From: Paragordius varius
Taxonomy: Eukaryota; Nematomorpha
NCBI GenBank assembly: GCA_964247055.1
Contig: OZ176050.1
Location: forward strand, 124,001 to 188,000
DNA length: 64,000 nucleotides
Reading direction: 5' to 3'
The position numbers and the translations under genes were made by a program. This document shows positions 1 to 12,300 of this stretch, in pieces. Below the pieces are notes generated by a model. The model saw only the letters and a program-made list of their open reading frames with translations. It did not search any database and had not been told where the DNA came from. The first letter of the stretch is position 1; each line of letters starts with the position of its first letter.

Positions 1-1671
1 TTTTAAAAATAAAAATGGCTACCTTAAATCCAAATTTGATCAGGTGATGTCACTATAATTTTTTTTGGGTAGCCCTATGGTAGTTCCATCATCACCCCAA
101 ATATTGTCGAGATCGGAGTATAAATGTAATTTTTATGAATTTTTTAAATATTTAAAAAATTTATTTTATACGATTTTAAAAATAAAAATGGCTACCTAAA
201 ATCCAAATTTAATCAGGTGATGTCACCATAATTTTTTTTGGGTAGCCCTATGGTAATTCCATCATCACCCCAAATATTTTGGGGATCGGACTATAAATGT
301 AATTTTTATGAATTTTTTAAATATTTAAAAAATTTATTTTATACGATTTTAAAAATAAAAATGGCTACCTAAAATCCAAATTTGATCAGGTGATGTCACT
401 ATAATTTATTTTGGGTAGCCCTATGGTAGTTCCATCATCACCCCAAATATTTTGGCGATCGGACTATAAATGTAATTTTTATGAATTTTTTAAATATTTA
501 AAAAATTTATTTTATACGATTTTAAAAATAAAAATGGCTACCTAAAATCCAAATTTGATCAGGTGATGTCACTATAATTTTTTTTGGGTAGCCCTATGGT
601 AGTTCCATCATCACGCCAAATATTGTCGAGATCGGAGTATAAATGTAATTTTTATGAATTTTTTAAATATTTAAAAAATTTATTTTATACGATTTTAAAA
701 ATAAAAATGGCTACCTAAAATCCAAATTTGATCAGGTGATGTCACTATAATTTTTTTTGCGTAGCCCTATGGTAGTTCCATCATCACCACAAATATTTTG
801 GCGATCGGACTATAAATGTAATTTTTATGAATTTTTTAAATATTTAAAAAATTTATTTTATACGATTTAAAAATAAAAATGGCTACCTAAAATCCAAATT
901 TGATCAGGTGATGTCACTATAATTTTTTTTGGGTAGCCCTATGGTAGTTCCATCATCACCCCAAATATTTTGGCGATCGGAGTATAAATGTAATTTTTAT
1001 GAATTTTTTAAATATTTAAAAAATTTATTTTATACGATTTTAAAAATAAAAATGGCTACCTAAAATCCAAATTTGATCAGGTGATGTCACCATAATTTTT
1101 GGGTAGCCCTATGGTAATTCCATCATCACCCCAAATATTTTGGGGATCGGAGTATAAATGTAATTTTTATGAATTTTTAAATATTTAAAAAATTTATTTT
1201 ATACGATATTAGAAATAATTATGGCTACCTAAAATCCAAATTTGATCAGGTGATGTCACTATAATTTTTTTTGTGTAGCCCTATGGTAGTTCCATCATCA
1301 CCACAAATATCTTGGCGATCGGACTATAAATGTAATTTTTATGAATTTTTTAAATATTTAAAAAATTTATTTTATACGATTTTAAAAATAAAAATGGCTA
1401 CCTAAAATCCAAATTTGATCAGGTGATGTCGCCATAATTTTTTTTGCGTAGCCCTATGGTTGTTCCATCATCACCTCAAATATTTTGGGGATCGGACTAT
1501 AAATGTAATTTTTATGAATTTTTTAAATATTTAAAAAAATTATTTTTATACGATTTTAAGATAAAAATGGCTACCTAAAATCCAAATTTGATCAGGTGAT
1601 GTCACTATAATTTTTTTTGGGTAGCCCTATGGTAGTTCCATCATCACCCCAAATATTGTCGAGATCGGAGT
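1..1671 (+). repeat. Left-edge satellite block, heterogeneous monomers
   Basis: About ten monomers with mixed variants. TTTTGGCGATCGG, ATTGTCGAG, GCGTAGCC, CACGCC and CCACAAAT occur in no obvious repeating order. Short 5-T monomers appear near 1,090 and 1,780. The two small-indel families are interleaved and I could not find a clean higher-order period here. TTTTGGCGATCGG is seen again up to about 11.36 kb and then disappears. No gene or other feature is visible. Confidence 0.9.
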
Positions 1672-3140
1672 ATAAATGTAATTTTTATGAATTTTTTAAA
1701 TATTTAAAAAATTTATTTTATACGATATTAAAAATAAAAATGGCTACCTAAAATCCAAATTTGATCAGGTGATGTCACCATAATTTTTGGGTAGCCCTAT
1801 GGTAATTCCATCATCACCCCAAATATTTTGGGGATCGGACTATAAATGTAATTTTTATGAATTTTTTAAATATTTAAAAAATTTATTTTATACGATTTTA
1901 AAAATAAAAATGGCTACCTAAAATCCAAATTTGATCAGGTGATGTCACTATAATTTTTTTTGGGTAGCCCTATGGTAGTTCCATCATCACCCCAAATATT
2001 TTCGAGATCGGAGTATAAATGTAATTTTTATGAATTTTTTAAATATTTAAAAATTTATTTTATACGATTTTAAAAATAAAAATGGCTACCTAAAATCCAA
2101 ATTTGATCAGGTGATGTCACCATAATTTTTTTTAGGTAGCCCTATGGTAGTTCCATCATCACCACAAATATTTTGGGGATCGAACTATAAATGTAACTTT
2201 TATGAATTTTTTAAATATTTAAAAAATTTATTTTATACGATTTTAAAAATAAAAATGGCTACCTAAAATCCAAATTTGATCAGGTGATGTCACCATAATT
2301 TTTGGGTAGCCCTATGGTAATTCCATCATCACCCCAAATATTTTGGGGATCGGACTATAAATGTAATTTTTATGAATTTTTTAAATATTTAAAAAATTTA
2401 TTTTATACGATTTTAAAAATAAAAATGGCTACCTAAAATCCAAATTTGATCAGGTGAGTCACTATAATTTTTTTTGGGTAGCCCTATGGTAGTTCCATCA
2501 TCACGCCAAATATTTTGGGGATCAGACTATAAATGTAATTTTTATGAATTTTTTAAATATTTAAAAAATTTATTTTATACGATTTTAAAAATAAAAATGG
2601 CTACCTAAAATCCGAATTTGATCAGGTGATGTCACCATAATTTTTTTTGGGTAGCCCTATGGTAGTTCCATCATCACCACAAATATTTTGGGGATCGGAC
2701 TATAAATGTAACTTTTATGAATTTTTTAAATATTTAAAAAATTTATTTTATACGATTTTAAAAATAAAAATGGCTACCTAAAATCCAAATTTGATCAGGT
2801 GATGTCACCATAATTTTTTTTGGGTAGCCCTATGGTAGTTCCATCATCACCCCAAATATTTTCGAGATCGGAGTATAAATGTAATTTTTATGAATTTTTT
2901 AAATATTTAAAAAATTTATTTTATACGATTTTAAAAATAAAAATGGCTACCTAAATCCAAATTTGATCAGGTGATGTCACCATAATTTTTTTTGCGTAGC
3001 CCTATGGTAGTTCCATCATCACCCCAAATATTTTCGAGATCGGAGTATAAATGTAATTTTTATGAATTTTTTAAATATTTAAAAAATTTATTTTATACGA
3101 TTTTAAAAATAAAAATGGCTACCTAAAATCCAAATTTTTT
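1672..3140 (+). repeat. 1,469-bp duplicated segment, copy 1
   Basis: This stretch recurs at 3,141-4,609 with a constant offset of 1,469 bp, about 8.5 monomers. Shared rare markers include GATCGAACTATAAATGTAAC (2,177 and 3,646), CAGGTGAGTCAC with a lost TG, ATCAGAC, CCGAATTTG and the shortened-monomer junction at its right end. I noticed very few differences, for example TACGATATTA at 1,720 versus TACGATTTTA in copy 2. The breakpoint is not in monomer register, which points to exchange through a junction or replication slippage rather than simple in-register crossover. Confidence 0.88.
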
Positions 3141-3208
3141 ATAAATGTAATTTTTATGAATTTTTTAAATATTTAAAAAATTTATTTTATACGATTTTAA
3201 AAATAAAA
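3115..3208 (+). repeat. Shortened 94-bp monomer (79-bp deletion)
   Basis: Between consecutive ATGGCTACC starts there are only 94 bp. CCAAATTT runs straight into TTTATAAATG, removing the segment from GATCAGG to the GGAG/GGAC site, a net loss of 79 bp. This copy therefore lacks both G/C-bearing dyads but keeps the A/T palindrome. The same junction sequence recurs at 4,584-4,677, so the deletion predates the 1,469-bp duplication. Confidence 0.92.
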
Positions 3209-4609
3209 ATGGCTACCTAAAATCCAAATTTGATCAGGTGATGTCACCATAATTTTTGGGTAGCCCTATGGTAATTCCATCATCACCCCAAATATTTTGG
3301 GGATCGGACTATAAATGTAATTTTTATGAATTTTTTAAATATTTAAAAAATTTATTTTATACGATTTTAAAAATAAAAATGGCTACCTAAAATCCAAATT
3401 TGATCAGGTGATGTCACTATAATTTTTTTTGGGTAGCCCTATGGTAGTTCCATCATCACCCCAAATATTTTCGAGATCGGAGTATAAATGTAATTTTTAT
3501 GAATTTTTTAAATATTTAAAAATTTATTTTATACGATTTTAAAAATAAAAATGGCTACCTAAAATCCAAATTTGATCAGGTGATGTCACCATAATTTTTT
3601 TTAGGTAGCCCTATGGTAGTTCCATCATCACCACAAATATTTTGGGGATCGAACTATAAATGTAACTTTTATGAATTTTTTAAATATTTAAAAAATTTAT
3701 TTTATACGATTTTAAAAATAAAAATGGCTACCTAAAATCCAAATTTGATCAGGTGATGTCACCATAATTTTTGGGTAGCCCTATGGTAATTCCATCATCA
3801 CCCCAAATATTTTGGGGATCGGACTATAAATGTAATTTTTATGAATTTTTTAAATATTTAAAAAATTTATTTTATACGATTTTAAAAATAAAAATGGCTA
3901 CCTAAAATCCAAATTTGATCAGGTGAGTCACTATAATTTTTTTTGGGTAGCCCTATGGTAGTTCCATCATCACGCCAAATATTTTGGGGATCAGACTATA
4001 AATGTAATTTTTATGAATTTTTTAAATATTTAAAAAATTTATTTTATACGATTTTAAAAATAAAAATGGCTACCTAAAATCCGAATTTGATCAGGTGATG
4101 TCACCATAATTTTTTTTGGGTAGCCCTATGGTAGTTCCATCATCACCACAAATATTTTGGGGATCGGACTATAAATGTAACTTTTATGAATTTTTTAAAT
4201 ATTTAAAAAATTTATTTTATACGATTTTAAAAATAAAAATGGCTACCTAAAATCCAAATTTGATCAGGTGATGTCACCATAATTTTTTTTGGGTAGCCCT
4301 ATGGTAGTTCCATCATCACCCCAAATATTTTCGAGATCGGAGTATAAATGTAATTTTTATGAATTTTTTAAATATTTAAAAAATTTATTTTATACGATTT
4401 TAAAAATAAAAATGGCTACCTAAATCCAAATTTGATCAGGTGATGTCACCATAATTTTTTTTGCGTAGCCCTATGGTAGTTCCATCATCACCCCAAATAT
4501 TTTCGAGATCGGAGTATAAATGTAATTTTTATGAATTTTTTAAATATTTAAAAAATTTATTTTATACGATTTTAAAAATAAAAATGGCTACCTAAAATCC
4601 AAATTTTTT
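3141..4609 (+). repeat. 1,469-bp duplicated segment, copy 2
   Basis: Second copy of 1,672-3,140, directly adjacent. It ends with the same deletion junction and then diverges from what follows copy 1: GTCACTATAA with 8 T at about 4,715, against GTCACCATAA with 5 T at about 3,247. That divergence places the right breakpoint within roughly 100 bp of 4,609. Confidence 0.88.
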
Positions 4610-4677
4610 ATAAATGTAATTTTTATGAATTTTTTAAATATTTAAAAAATTTATTTTATACGATTTTAAAAATAAAA
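4584..4677 (+). repeat. Shortened 94-bp monomer, duplicate of the one at 3,115
   Basis: Same CCAAATTT-to-TTTATAAATG junction as at 3,115-3,208, exactly 1,469 bp downstream. It lacks positions of roughly 25-105 of the standard monomer. Confidence 0.92.
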
Positions 4678-7600
4678 ATGGCTACCTAAAATCCAAATTT
4701 GATCAGGTGATGTCACTATAATTTTTTTTGGGTAGCCCTATGGTAGTTCCATCATCACCCCAAATATTTTCGAGATCGGAGTATAAATGTAATTTTTATG
4801 AATTTTTTAAATATTTAAAAAATTTATTTTATACGATTTTAAAAATAAAAATGGCTACCTAAAATCCAAATTTGATCAGGTGATGTCACCATAATCTTTT
4901 TGGGTAGCCCTATGGTAGTTCCATCATCACCCCAATGATTTTGGGGATCGGACTATAAATGTAATTTTTATGAATTTTTTAAATATTTAAAAAATTTATT
5001 TTATACGATTTTAAAAATAAAAATGGCTACCTAAAATCCAAATTTGATCAAGTGATGTCACCATAATTTTTTTTGGGTAGCCCTATGGTAGTTCCATCAT
5101 CACCACAAATATTTTGGGGATCGGACTATAAATGTAACTTTTTTGAATTTTTTAAATATTTAAAAAATTTATTTTATACGATTTTAAAAATAAAAATGGC
5201 TACCTAAAATCCAAATTTGATCAGGTGATGTCACCATAATTTTTTTTGCGTAGCCCTATGGTAGTTCCATCATCACCCCAAATATTTTCGAGATCGGGGT
5301 ATAAATGTAATTTTTATGAATTTTTTAAATATTTAAAAAATTTATTTTATACGATTTTAAAAATAAAAATGGCTACCTAAAATCCAAATTTGATCAGGTG
5401 ATGTCGCCATAATTTTTTTTGGGTAGCCCTATGGTAGTTCCATCATCACCCCAAACATTTTCGAGATCGGAGTATAAATGTAATTTTTATGAATTTTTTA
5501 AATATTTAAAAAATTTATTTTATACGATTTTAAAAATAAAAATGGCTACCTAAAATCCAAATTTGATCAGGTGATGTCACCATAATCTTTTTGGGTAGCC
5601 CTATGGTAGTTCCATCATCACCCCAAATATTTTGGGGATCGGACTATAAATGTAATTTTTATGAATTTTTTAAATATTTAAAAAATTTATTTTATACGAT
5701 TTTAAAAATAAAAATGGCTACCTAAAATCCAAATTTGATCAGGTGATGTCACCATAATTTAATTTGGGTAGCCCTATGGTAGTTCCATCATCACCCCAAA
5801 TATTTTGGCGATCGGAGTATAAATGTAATTTTTATGAATTTTTTAAATATTTAAAAAATTTATTTTATACGATTTTAAAAATAAAAATGGCTACCTAAAA
5901 TCCAAATTTGATCAGGTGATGTCACCATAATTTTTTTTGCGTAGCCCTATGGTTGTTCCATCATCACCCCAAATATTTTCGAGATCGGACTATAAATGTA
6001 ATTTTTATGAATTTTTTAAATATTTAAAAAATTTATTTTATACGATTTTAAAAATAAAAATGGCTACCTAAAATCCAAATTTGATCAGGTGATGTCACTA
6101 TAATTTTTTTTGGGTAGCCCTATGGTAGTTCCATCATCACGCCAAATATTGTCGAGATCGGAGTATAAATGTAATTTTTATGAATTTTTTAAATATTTAA
6201 AAAATTTATTTTATACGATTTTAAAAATAAAAATGGCTACCTAAAATCCAAATTTGATCAGGTGATGTCACCATAATTTTTTTTGGGTAGCCCTATGGTA
6301 ATTCCATCATCACCCCAAATATTTTGGGGATCGGACTATAAATGTAATTTTTATGAATTTTTTAAACATTTAAAAAATTTATTTTATACGATTTTAAAAA
6401 TAAAAATGGCTACCTAAAATCCAAATTTGATCAGGTGATGTCGCCATAATTTATTTTGGGTAGCCCTATGGTAGTTCCATCATCACCCCAAATATTTTCG
6501 AGATCGGAGTATAAATGTAATTTTTTTGAATTTTTTAAATATTTAAAAAATTTATTTTATACGATTTTAAAAATAAAAATGGCTACCTAAAATCCAAATT
6601 TGATCAGGTGATGTCACCATAATTTTTTTTAGGTAGCCCTATGGTAGTTCCATCATCACCCCAAATATTTTCGAGATCGGAGTATAAATGTAATTTTTTT
6701 GAATTTTTTAAATATTTAAAAAATTTATTTTATACGATTTTAAAAATAAAAATGGCTACCTAAAATCCAAATTTGATCAGGTGATGTCACCATAATTTTT
6801 TTTGCGTAGCCCTATGGTTGTCCCATCATCACCCCAAATATTTTGGGGATCAGACTATAAATGTAATTTTTATGAATTTTTTAAATATTTAAAAAATTTA
6901 TTTTATACGATTTTAAAAATAAAAATGGCTACCTAAAATCCGAATTTGATCAGGTGATGTCACCATAATTTTTTTTGGGTAGCCCTATGGTAGTTCCATC
7001 ATCACCACAAATATTTTGGGGATCGGACTATAAATGTAACTTTTATGAATTTTTTAAATATTTAAAAAATTTATTTTATACGATTTTAAAAATAAAAATG
7101 GCTACCTAAAATCCAAATTTGATCAGGTGATGTCACCATAATTTTTTTTGGGTAGCCCTATGGTAGTTCCATCATCACCCCAAATATTTTCGAGATCGGA
7201 GTATAAATGTAATTTTTATGAATTTTTTAAATATTTAAAAAATTTATTTTATACGATTTTAAAAATAAAAATGGCTACCTAAAATCCAAATTTGATCATG
7301 TGATGTCACCATAATTTTTTTTGCGTAGCCCTATGGTAGTTCCATCATCACCCCAAATATTTTCGAGATCGGGGTATAAATGTAATTTTTATGAATTTTT
7401 TAAATATTTAAAAAATTTATTTTATACGATTTTAAAAATAAAAATGGCTACCTAAAATCCAAATTTGATCAGGTGATGTCGCCATAATTTTTTTTGGGTA
7501 GCCCTATGGTAGTTCCATCATCACCCCAAACATTTTCGAGATCGGAGTATAAATGTAATTTTTATGAATTTTTTAAATATTTAAAAAATTTATTTTATAC

Positions 7601-7788
7601 GATTTTAAAAATAAAAATGGCTACCTAAAATCCAAATTTGATCAGGTGATGTCACCATAATCTTTTTGGGTAGCCCTATGGTAGTTCCATCATCACCCCA
7701 AATATTTTGGGGATCGGACTATAAATGTAATTTTTATGAATTTTTTAAATATTTAAAAAATTTATTTTATACGATTTTAAAAATAAAA

Positions 7789-7837
7789 ATGGCTACCTTA
7801 TTTAAAAAATTTATTTTATACGATTTTAAAAATAAAA
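7789..7837 (+). repeat. 49-bp monomer stub out of register
   Basis: ATGGCTACCTTA jumps directly to TTTAAAAAATTTATT, so only 49 bp separate two monomer starts instead of 173, a net loss of 124 bp. What survives is the first nine bases plus the right half of the A/T palindrome and the tail. The change from CCTAAAA to CCTTATT removes the stop that normally follows ATG GCT ACC. This creates a 71-codon open frame (7,666-7,881) which I regard as accidental. Confidence 0.92.
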
Positions 7838-9048
7838 ATGGCTACCTAAAATCCAAATTTGATCAGGTGATGTCACCATAATTTATTTTGGGTAGCCCTA
7901 TGGTAGTTCCATCATCACCCCAAATATTTTGGCGATCGGAGTATAAATGTAATTTTTTTGAATTTTTTAAATATTTAAAAAATTTATTTTATACGATTTT
8001 AAAAATAAAAATGGCTACCTAAAATCCAAATTTGATCAGGTGATGTCACCATAATTTTTTTTGCGTAGCCCTATGGTTGTTCCATCATCACCCCAAATAT
8101 TTACGAGATCGGACTATAAATGTAATTTTTATGAATTTTTTAAATATTTAAAAAATTTATTTTATACGATTTTAAAAATAAAAATGGCTACCTAAAATCC
8201 AAATTTGATCAGGTGATGTCACTATAATTTTTTTTGGGTAGCCCTATGGTAGTTCCATCATCACGCCAAATATTGTCGAGATCGGAGTATAAATGTAATT
8301 TTTATGAATTTTTTAAATATTTAAAAAATTTATTTTATACGATTTTAAAAATAAAAATGGCTACCTAAAATCCAAATTTGATCAGGTGATGTCACCATAA
8401 TTTTTTTTGGGTAGCCCTATGGTAATTCCATCATCACCCCAAATATTTTGGGGATCGGACTATAAATGTAATTTTTATGAATTTTTTAAACATTTAAAAA
8501 ATTTATTTTATACTATTTTAAAAATAAAAATGGCTACCTAAAATCCAAATTTGATCAGGTGATGTCGCCATAATTTATTTTGGGTAGCCCTATGGTAGTT
8601 CCATCATCACCCCAAATATTTTCGAGATCGGAGTATAAATGTAATTTTTATGAATTTTTTAAATATTTAAAAAATTTATTTTATACGATTTTAAAAATAA
8701 AAATGGCTACCTAAAATCCGAATTTGATCAGGTGATGTCACCATAATTTTTTTTGGGTAGCCCTATGGTAGTTCCATCATCACCACAAATATTTTGGGGA
8801 TCGGACTATAAATGTAACTTTTATGAATTTTTTAAATATTTAAAAAATTTATTTTATACGATTTTAAAAATAAAAATGGCTACCTAAAATCCAAATTTGA
8901 TCAGGTGATGTCACCATAATTTTTTTTGGGTAGCCCTATGGTAGTTCCATCATCACCCCAAATATTTTCGAGATCGGAGTATAAATGTAATTTTTATGAA
9001 TTTTTTAAATATTTAAAAAATTTATTTTATACGATTTTAAAAATAAAA

Positions 9049-9394
9049 ATGGCTACCTAAAATCCAAATTTGATCAGGTGATGTCACCATAATTTTTTTT
9101 GCGTAGCCCTATGGTAGTTCCATCATCACCCCAAATATTTTCGAGATCGGGGTATAAATGTAATTTTTATGAATTTTTTAAATATTTAAAAAATTTATTT
9201 TATACGATTTTAAAAATAAAAATGGCTACCTAAAATCCAAATTTGATCAGGTGATGTCACCATAATTTTTTTTGCGTAGCCCTATGGTAGTTCCATCATC
9301 ACCCCAAATATTTTCGAGATCGGGGTATAAATGTAATTTTTATGAATTTTTTAAATATTTAAAAAATTTATTTTATACGATTTTAAAAATAAAA
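9049..9394 (+). repeat. Single-monomer tandem duplication (2 x 173 bp)
   Basis: Two neighbouring monomers, 9,049-9,221 and 9,222-9,394, appear identical by eye. Both carry GCGTAGCC, TTTTCGAG and the rare GGGGTATAA. The equivalent places near 5.2 and 7.3 kb hold this type only once, so one monomer was added in this HOR copy. Confidence 0.82.
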
Positions 9395-9739
9395 ATGGCT
9401 ACCTAAAATCCAAATTTGATCAGGTGATGTCGCCATAATTTTTTTTGGGTAGCCCTATGGTAGTTCCATCATCACCCCAAACATTTTCGAGATCGGAGTA
9501 TAAATGTAATTTTTATGAATTTTTTAAATATTTAAAAAATTTATTTTATACGATTTTAAAAATAAAAATGGCTACCTAAAATCCAAATTTGATCAGGTGA
9601 TGTCACCATAATCTTTTTGGGTAGCCCTATGGTAGTTCCATCATCACCCCAAATATTTTGGGGATCGGACTATAAATGTAATTTTTATGAATTTTTTAAA
9701 TATTTAAAAAATTTATTTTATACGATTTTAAAAATAAAA

Positions 9740-9888
9740 ATGGCTACCTAAAATCCAAATTTGATCAGGTGATGTCACCATAATTTTTTTTGGGTAGCCC
9801 TATGGTAGTTCCATCGGACTATAAATGTAACTTTTATGAATTTTTTAAATATTTAAAAAATTTATTTTATACGATTTTAAAAATAAAA
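9740..9888 (+). repeat. 149-bp monomer with a 24-bp deletion at ATC repeats
   Basis: TTCCATC runs directly into GGACTATAA. The 24 missing bases lie between two ATC trinucleotides (CCATC and GGATC), and one ATC is kept. This is the mark of deletion between short direct repeats. The loss removes exactly the CCCCAAA-TAT-TTTGGGG dyad region, which could itself have promoted the deletion. The closest relative, near 11,160-11,220, keeps the full sequence. Confidence 0.9.
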
Positions 9889-12300
9889 ATGGCTACCTAA
9901 AATCCAAATTTGATCAGGTGATGTCACCATAATTTATTTTGGGTAGCCCTATGGTAGTTCCATCATCACCCCAAATATTTTGGCGATCGGAGTATAAATG
10001 TAATTTTTTTGAATTTTTTAAATATTTAAAAAATTTATTTTATACGATTTTAAAAATAAAAATGGCTACCTAAAATCCAAATTTGATCAGGTGATGTCAC
10101 CATAATTTTTTTTGCGTAGCCCTATGGTTGTTCCATCATCACCCCAAATATTTTCGAGATCGGACTATAAATGTAATTTTTATGAATTTTTTAAATATTT
10201 AAAAAATTTATTTTATACGATTTTAAAAATAAAAATGGCTACCTAAAATCCAAATTTGATCAGGTGATGTCACTATAATTTTTTTTGGGTAGCCCTATGG
10301 TAGTTCCATCATCACGCCAAATATTGTCGAGATCGGAGTATAAATGTAATTTTTATGAATTTTTTAAATATTTAAAAAATTTATTTTATACGATTTTAAA
10401 AATAAAAATGGCTACCTAAAATCCAAATTTGATCAGGTGATGTCACCATAATTTTTTTCGGGTAGCCCTATGGTAATTCCATCATCACCCCAAATATTTT
10501 GGGGATCGGACTATAAATGTAATTTTTATGAATTTTTTAAACATTTAAAAAATTTATTTTATACTATTTTAAAAATAAAAATGGCTACCTAAAATCCAAA
10601 TTTGATCAGGTGATGTCGCCATAATTTATTTTGGGTAGCCCTATGGTAGTTCCATCATCACCCCAAATATTTTCGAGATCGGAGTATAAATGTAATTTTT
10701 TTGAATTTTTTAAATATTTAAAAAATTTATTTTATACGATTTTAAAAATAAAAATGGCTACCTAAAATCCAAATTTGATCAGGTGATGTCGCCATAATTT
10801 TTTTTGCGTAGCCCTATGGTTCCATCATCACCCCAAATATTTTGGGGATCGGACTATAAATGTAATTTTTATGAATTTTTTAAATATTTAAAAAATTTAT
10901 TTTATACGATTTTAAAAATAAAAATGGCTACCTAAAATCCATATTTGATCAGGTGATGTCGCCATAATTTTTTTAGGTAGGCCTATGATAGTTCCATCAT
11001 CACCCTAAATATTGTCGAGATCGGACTATAAATGTAACTTTTATGAATTTTTTAAATATTTAAAAAATTTATTTTATACGATTTTAAAAATAAAAATGGC
11101 TACCTAAAATCCAAATTTGATCAGGTGATGTCACCATAATTTTTTTTGGGTAGCCCTATGGTAGTTCCATCATCACCACAAATATTTTGGGGATCGGACT
11201 ATAAATGTAACTTTTATGAATTTTTTAAATATTTAAAAAATTTATTTTATACGATTTTAAAAATAAAAATGGCTACCTAAAATCCAAATTTGATCAGGTG
11301 ATGTCACCATAATTTATTTTGGGTAGCCCTATGGTAGTTCCATCATCACCCCAAATATTTTGGCGATCGGAGTATAAATGTAATTTTTTTGAATTTTTTA
11401 AATATTTAAAAAATTTATTTTATACGATTTTAAAAATAAAAATGGCTACCTAAAATCCAAATTTGATCAGGTGATATCACCATAATTTTTTTTGCGTAGC
11501 CCTATGGTTGTTCCATCATCACCCCAAATATTTTCGAGATCGGACTATAAATGTAATTTTTATGAATTTTTTAAATATTTAAAAAATTTATTTTATACGA
11601 TTTTAAAAATAAAAATGGCTACCTAAAATCCAAATTTGATCAGGTGATGTCACTATAATTTTTTTTGGGTAGCCCTATGGTAGTTCCATCATCACGCCAA
11701 ATATTGTCGAGATCGGAGTATAAATGTAATTTTTATGAATTTTTTAAATATTTAAAAAATTTATTTTATACGATTTTAAAAATAAAAATGGCTACCTAAA
11801 ATCCAAATTTGATCAGGTGATGTCACCATAATTTTTTTTGGGTAGCCCTATGGTAATTCCATCATCACCCCAAATATTTTGGGGATCGGACTATAAATGT
11901 AATTTTTATGAATTTTTTAAACATTTAAAAAATTTATTTTATACTATTTTAAAAATAAAAATGGCTACCTAAAATCCAAATTTGATCAGGTGATGTCGCC
12001 ATAATTTATTTTGGGTAGCCCTATGGTAGTTCCATCATCACCCCAAATATTTTCGAGATCGGAGTATAAATGTAATTTTTTTGAATTTTTTAAATATTTA
12101 AAAAATTTATTTTATACGATTTTAAAAATAAAAATGGCTACCTAAAATCCAAATTTGATCAGGTGATGTCGCCATAATTTTTTTTGCGTAGCCCTATGGT
12201 TCCATCATCACCCCAAATATTTTGGGGATCGGACTATAAATGTAATTTTTATGAATTTTTTAAATATTTAAAAAATTTATTTTATACGATTTTAATAATA
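9826..12300 (+). repeat. 1,380-bp offset duplication (8 monomers)
   Basis: From about 9,826 to 10,920 the sequence recurs 1,380 bp downstream at about 11,206-12,300. Shared markers: TTTAAACATT (10,536 and 11,916), the shortened CTATGGTTCC (10,815 and 12,195), TACTATTTT, ATTTATTTT, and GTAATTTTTTTGAA with GGCGATCGG. The first array copy of the AGGTAGGCC monomer (10,975) lies in the part of the unit that does not reappear in copy 2. No genes. Confidence 0.82.

Larger units (their letters stand above)
4610..9739 (+). repeat. 12-monomer higher-order repeat region (about 2.05-2.12 kb units)
   Basis: A fixed order of marked monomers recurs: GCGTAGCC with GGGGTATAA; CCAAACATTTTCG; ATCTTTTTGGG; ATTTATTTTGGG or ATTTAATTTGGG with GGCGATCGG; GCGTAGCC with GGTTGTTCC; CACGCC with TTGTCGAG; GGTAATTCC with AAACATTTAA; GTCGCC with ATTTATTTT; then CCGAATTTG with CCACAAAT. 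CCAAACATTT lies at 5,451, 7,526 and 9,477 (offsets 2,075 and 1,951). TTTAAACATT lies at 6,361, 8,485 and 10,536 (offsets 2,124 and 2,051). The unequal offsets come from inserted or lost monomers and from the 49-bp stub at 7,789. These marker types are not seen beyond about 12 kb, so this looks like an older, decaying HOR. No genes. Confidence 0.8.

Noticed and set aside
7666-7881. 71-codon open reading frame on the + strand
   Set aside because: It is satellite sequence that stays open only because the 49-bp stub at 7,789 removes a stop and shifts frame. It reads the same tail segment twice in different frames. There is no homology I recognise, no conservation in other copies and no start context. 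I regard it as accidental.
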